From the NCBI GenBank assembly GCA_964522015.1, contig CAZFST010000028.1:1-62960 (forward strand): DNA of 62,960 nucleotides, in the 5' to 3' direction. Of the stretch, positions 62,872 to 62,960 are shown one piece after another; position 1 is the first letter of the stretch; each line of letters starts with the position of its first letter. The notes under the pieces were generated by a model. That model saw nothing but the letters and a program-made list of their open reading frames with translations, did not search any database and had not been told where the DNA came from. Source of the DNA: QQWI01 sp964522015. Lineage in GTDB: Bacteria > Bacillota > Clostridia > Peptostreptococcales > Acidaminobacteraceae. The position numbers and the translations under genes were made by a program.

Positions 62872-62960
62872 ATTACGCTCTTTTCTATGTGTCGTCGGTT
62901 GAATCTTATAATGCCCCCCAATGTCAAGACACGATTTTTAAAATCTAAGTTAAGTACTTT

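Overview
The window reads as a chromosomal segment of a low-to-moderate GC, motile, anaerobic Firmicute of the class Clostridia. The evidence is the S-layer-homology (SLH) surface protein, strong AGGAGG-type ribosome binding sites with frequent GTG/TTG starts, lipoproteins with Gram-positive lipoboxes, many dCache chemoreceptors, cyclic-di-GMP enzymes and an oxalate/formate-type MFS carrier. A Fusibacter-like relative is a guess; no rRNA, tRNA, phage, insertion sequence or CRISPR array is visible.

Layout. 85-6040 (-): one giant repeat-rich SLH protein, broken in this assembly by a 100-N placeholder inside an InlB-type repeat array. 6362-9430 (-): YibE/F membrane protein, radical SAM/SPASM enzyme and a small two-helix membrane protein. 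9554-12534 (+): DUF1576-type membrane protein with a small acidic partner, then an OFA-type MFS transporter. 12596-14236 (+): a chemoreceptor that lacks a normal 5' end. 14273-17995: LysR regulator divergent from a membrane acyltransferase and an exported FAD oxidase. 18055-19489: GNAT acetyltransferase and ZupT-like zinc transporter. 19541-24987 (-): chemosensory operon of chemoreceptor, CheW, CheA and a response regulator. 25083-27175 (-): Gfo/Idh oxidoreductase, glutaredoxin fused to a zinc ribbon, and a C_GCAxxG_C_C protein. 27214-31025 (-): dCache/HD-GYP phosphodiesterase and a second dCache chemoreceptor. 31324-34433: OmpR-type two-component pair divergent from a polytopic membrane protein. 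34562-35713 (+): diguanylate cyclase. 35799-40861 (-): lipoprotein, CHASE2 adenylyl cyclase and FecR/C-type-lectin lipoprotein. 41083-47653 (+): MacB-like ABC exporter with adaptor, then a secreted protein. 47708-49318 (-): SelO AMPylase. 49438-52292 (-): ABC-2 exporter behind a ykkC-family riboswitch and terminator. 52446-57066 (+): COG2509 flavoprotein, M6 metalloprotease, arginase. 57108-60073 (-): condensation-type acyltransferase, zinc-ribbon membrane protein and alpha/beta hydrolase. 60283-62871: RmlD-like reductase and an EAL-CBS-GGDEF protein.

How it works together. Much of the window is signal transduction: three chemoreceptors, a CheA/CheW pathway, a two-component system, c-di-GMP synthesis and breakdown (GGDEF, HD-GYP, EAL) and a predicted cAMP-producing CHASE2 cyclase. 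The rest is envelope biology: S-layer, exporters, secreted protease and lipoproteins.

Most unusual observations: (1) a ykkC-type riboswitch in front of an uncharacterised ABC-2 exporter; (2) repeated in-frame short tandem repeats (12, 18 and 24 bp units) in linkers of unrelated signalling and membrane proteins, including both CheA and CheW of the same operon; (3) a chemoreceptor whose 5' end runs straight into the preceding gene's terminator; (4) three uncharacterised conserved-looking operons (YibE/F + radical SAM; CHASE2 cyclase + FecR/lectin lipoprotein; acyltransferase + zinc-ribbon membrane protein + hydrolase).
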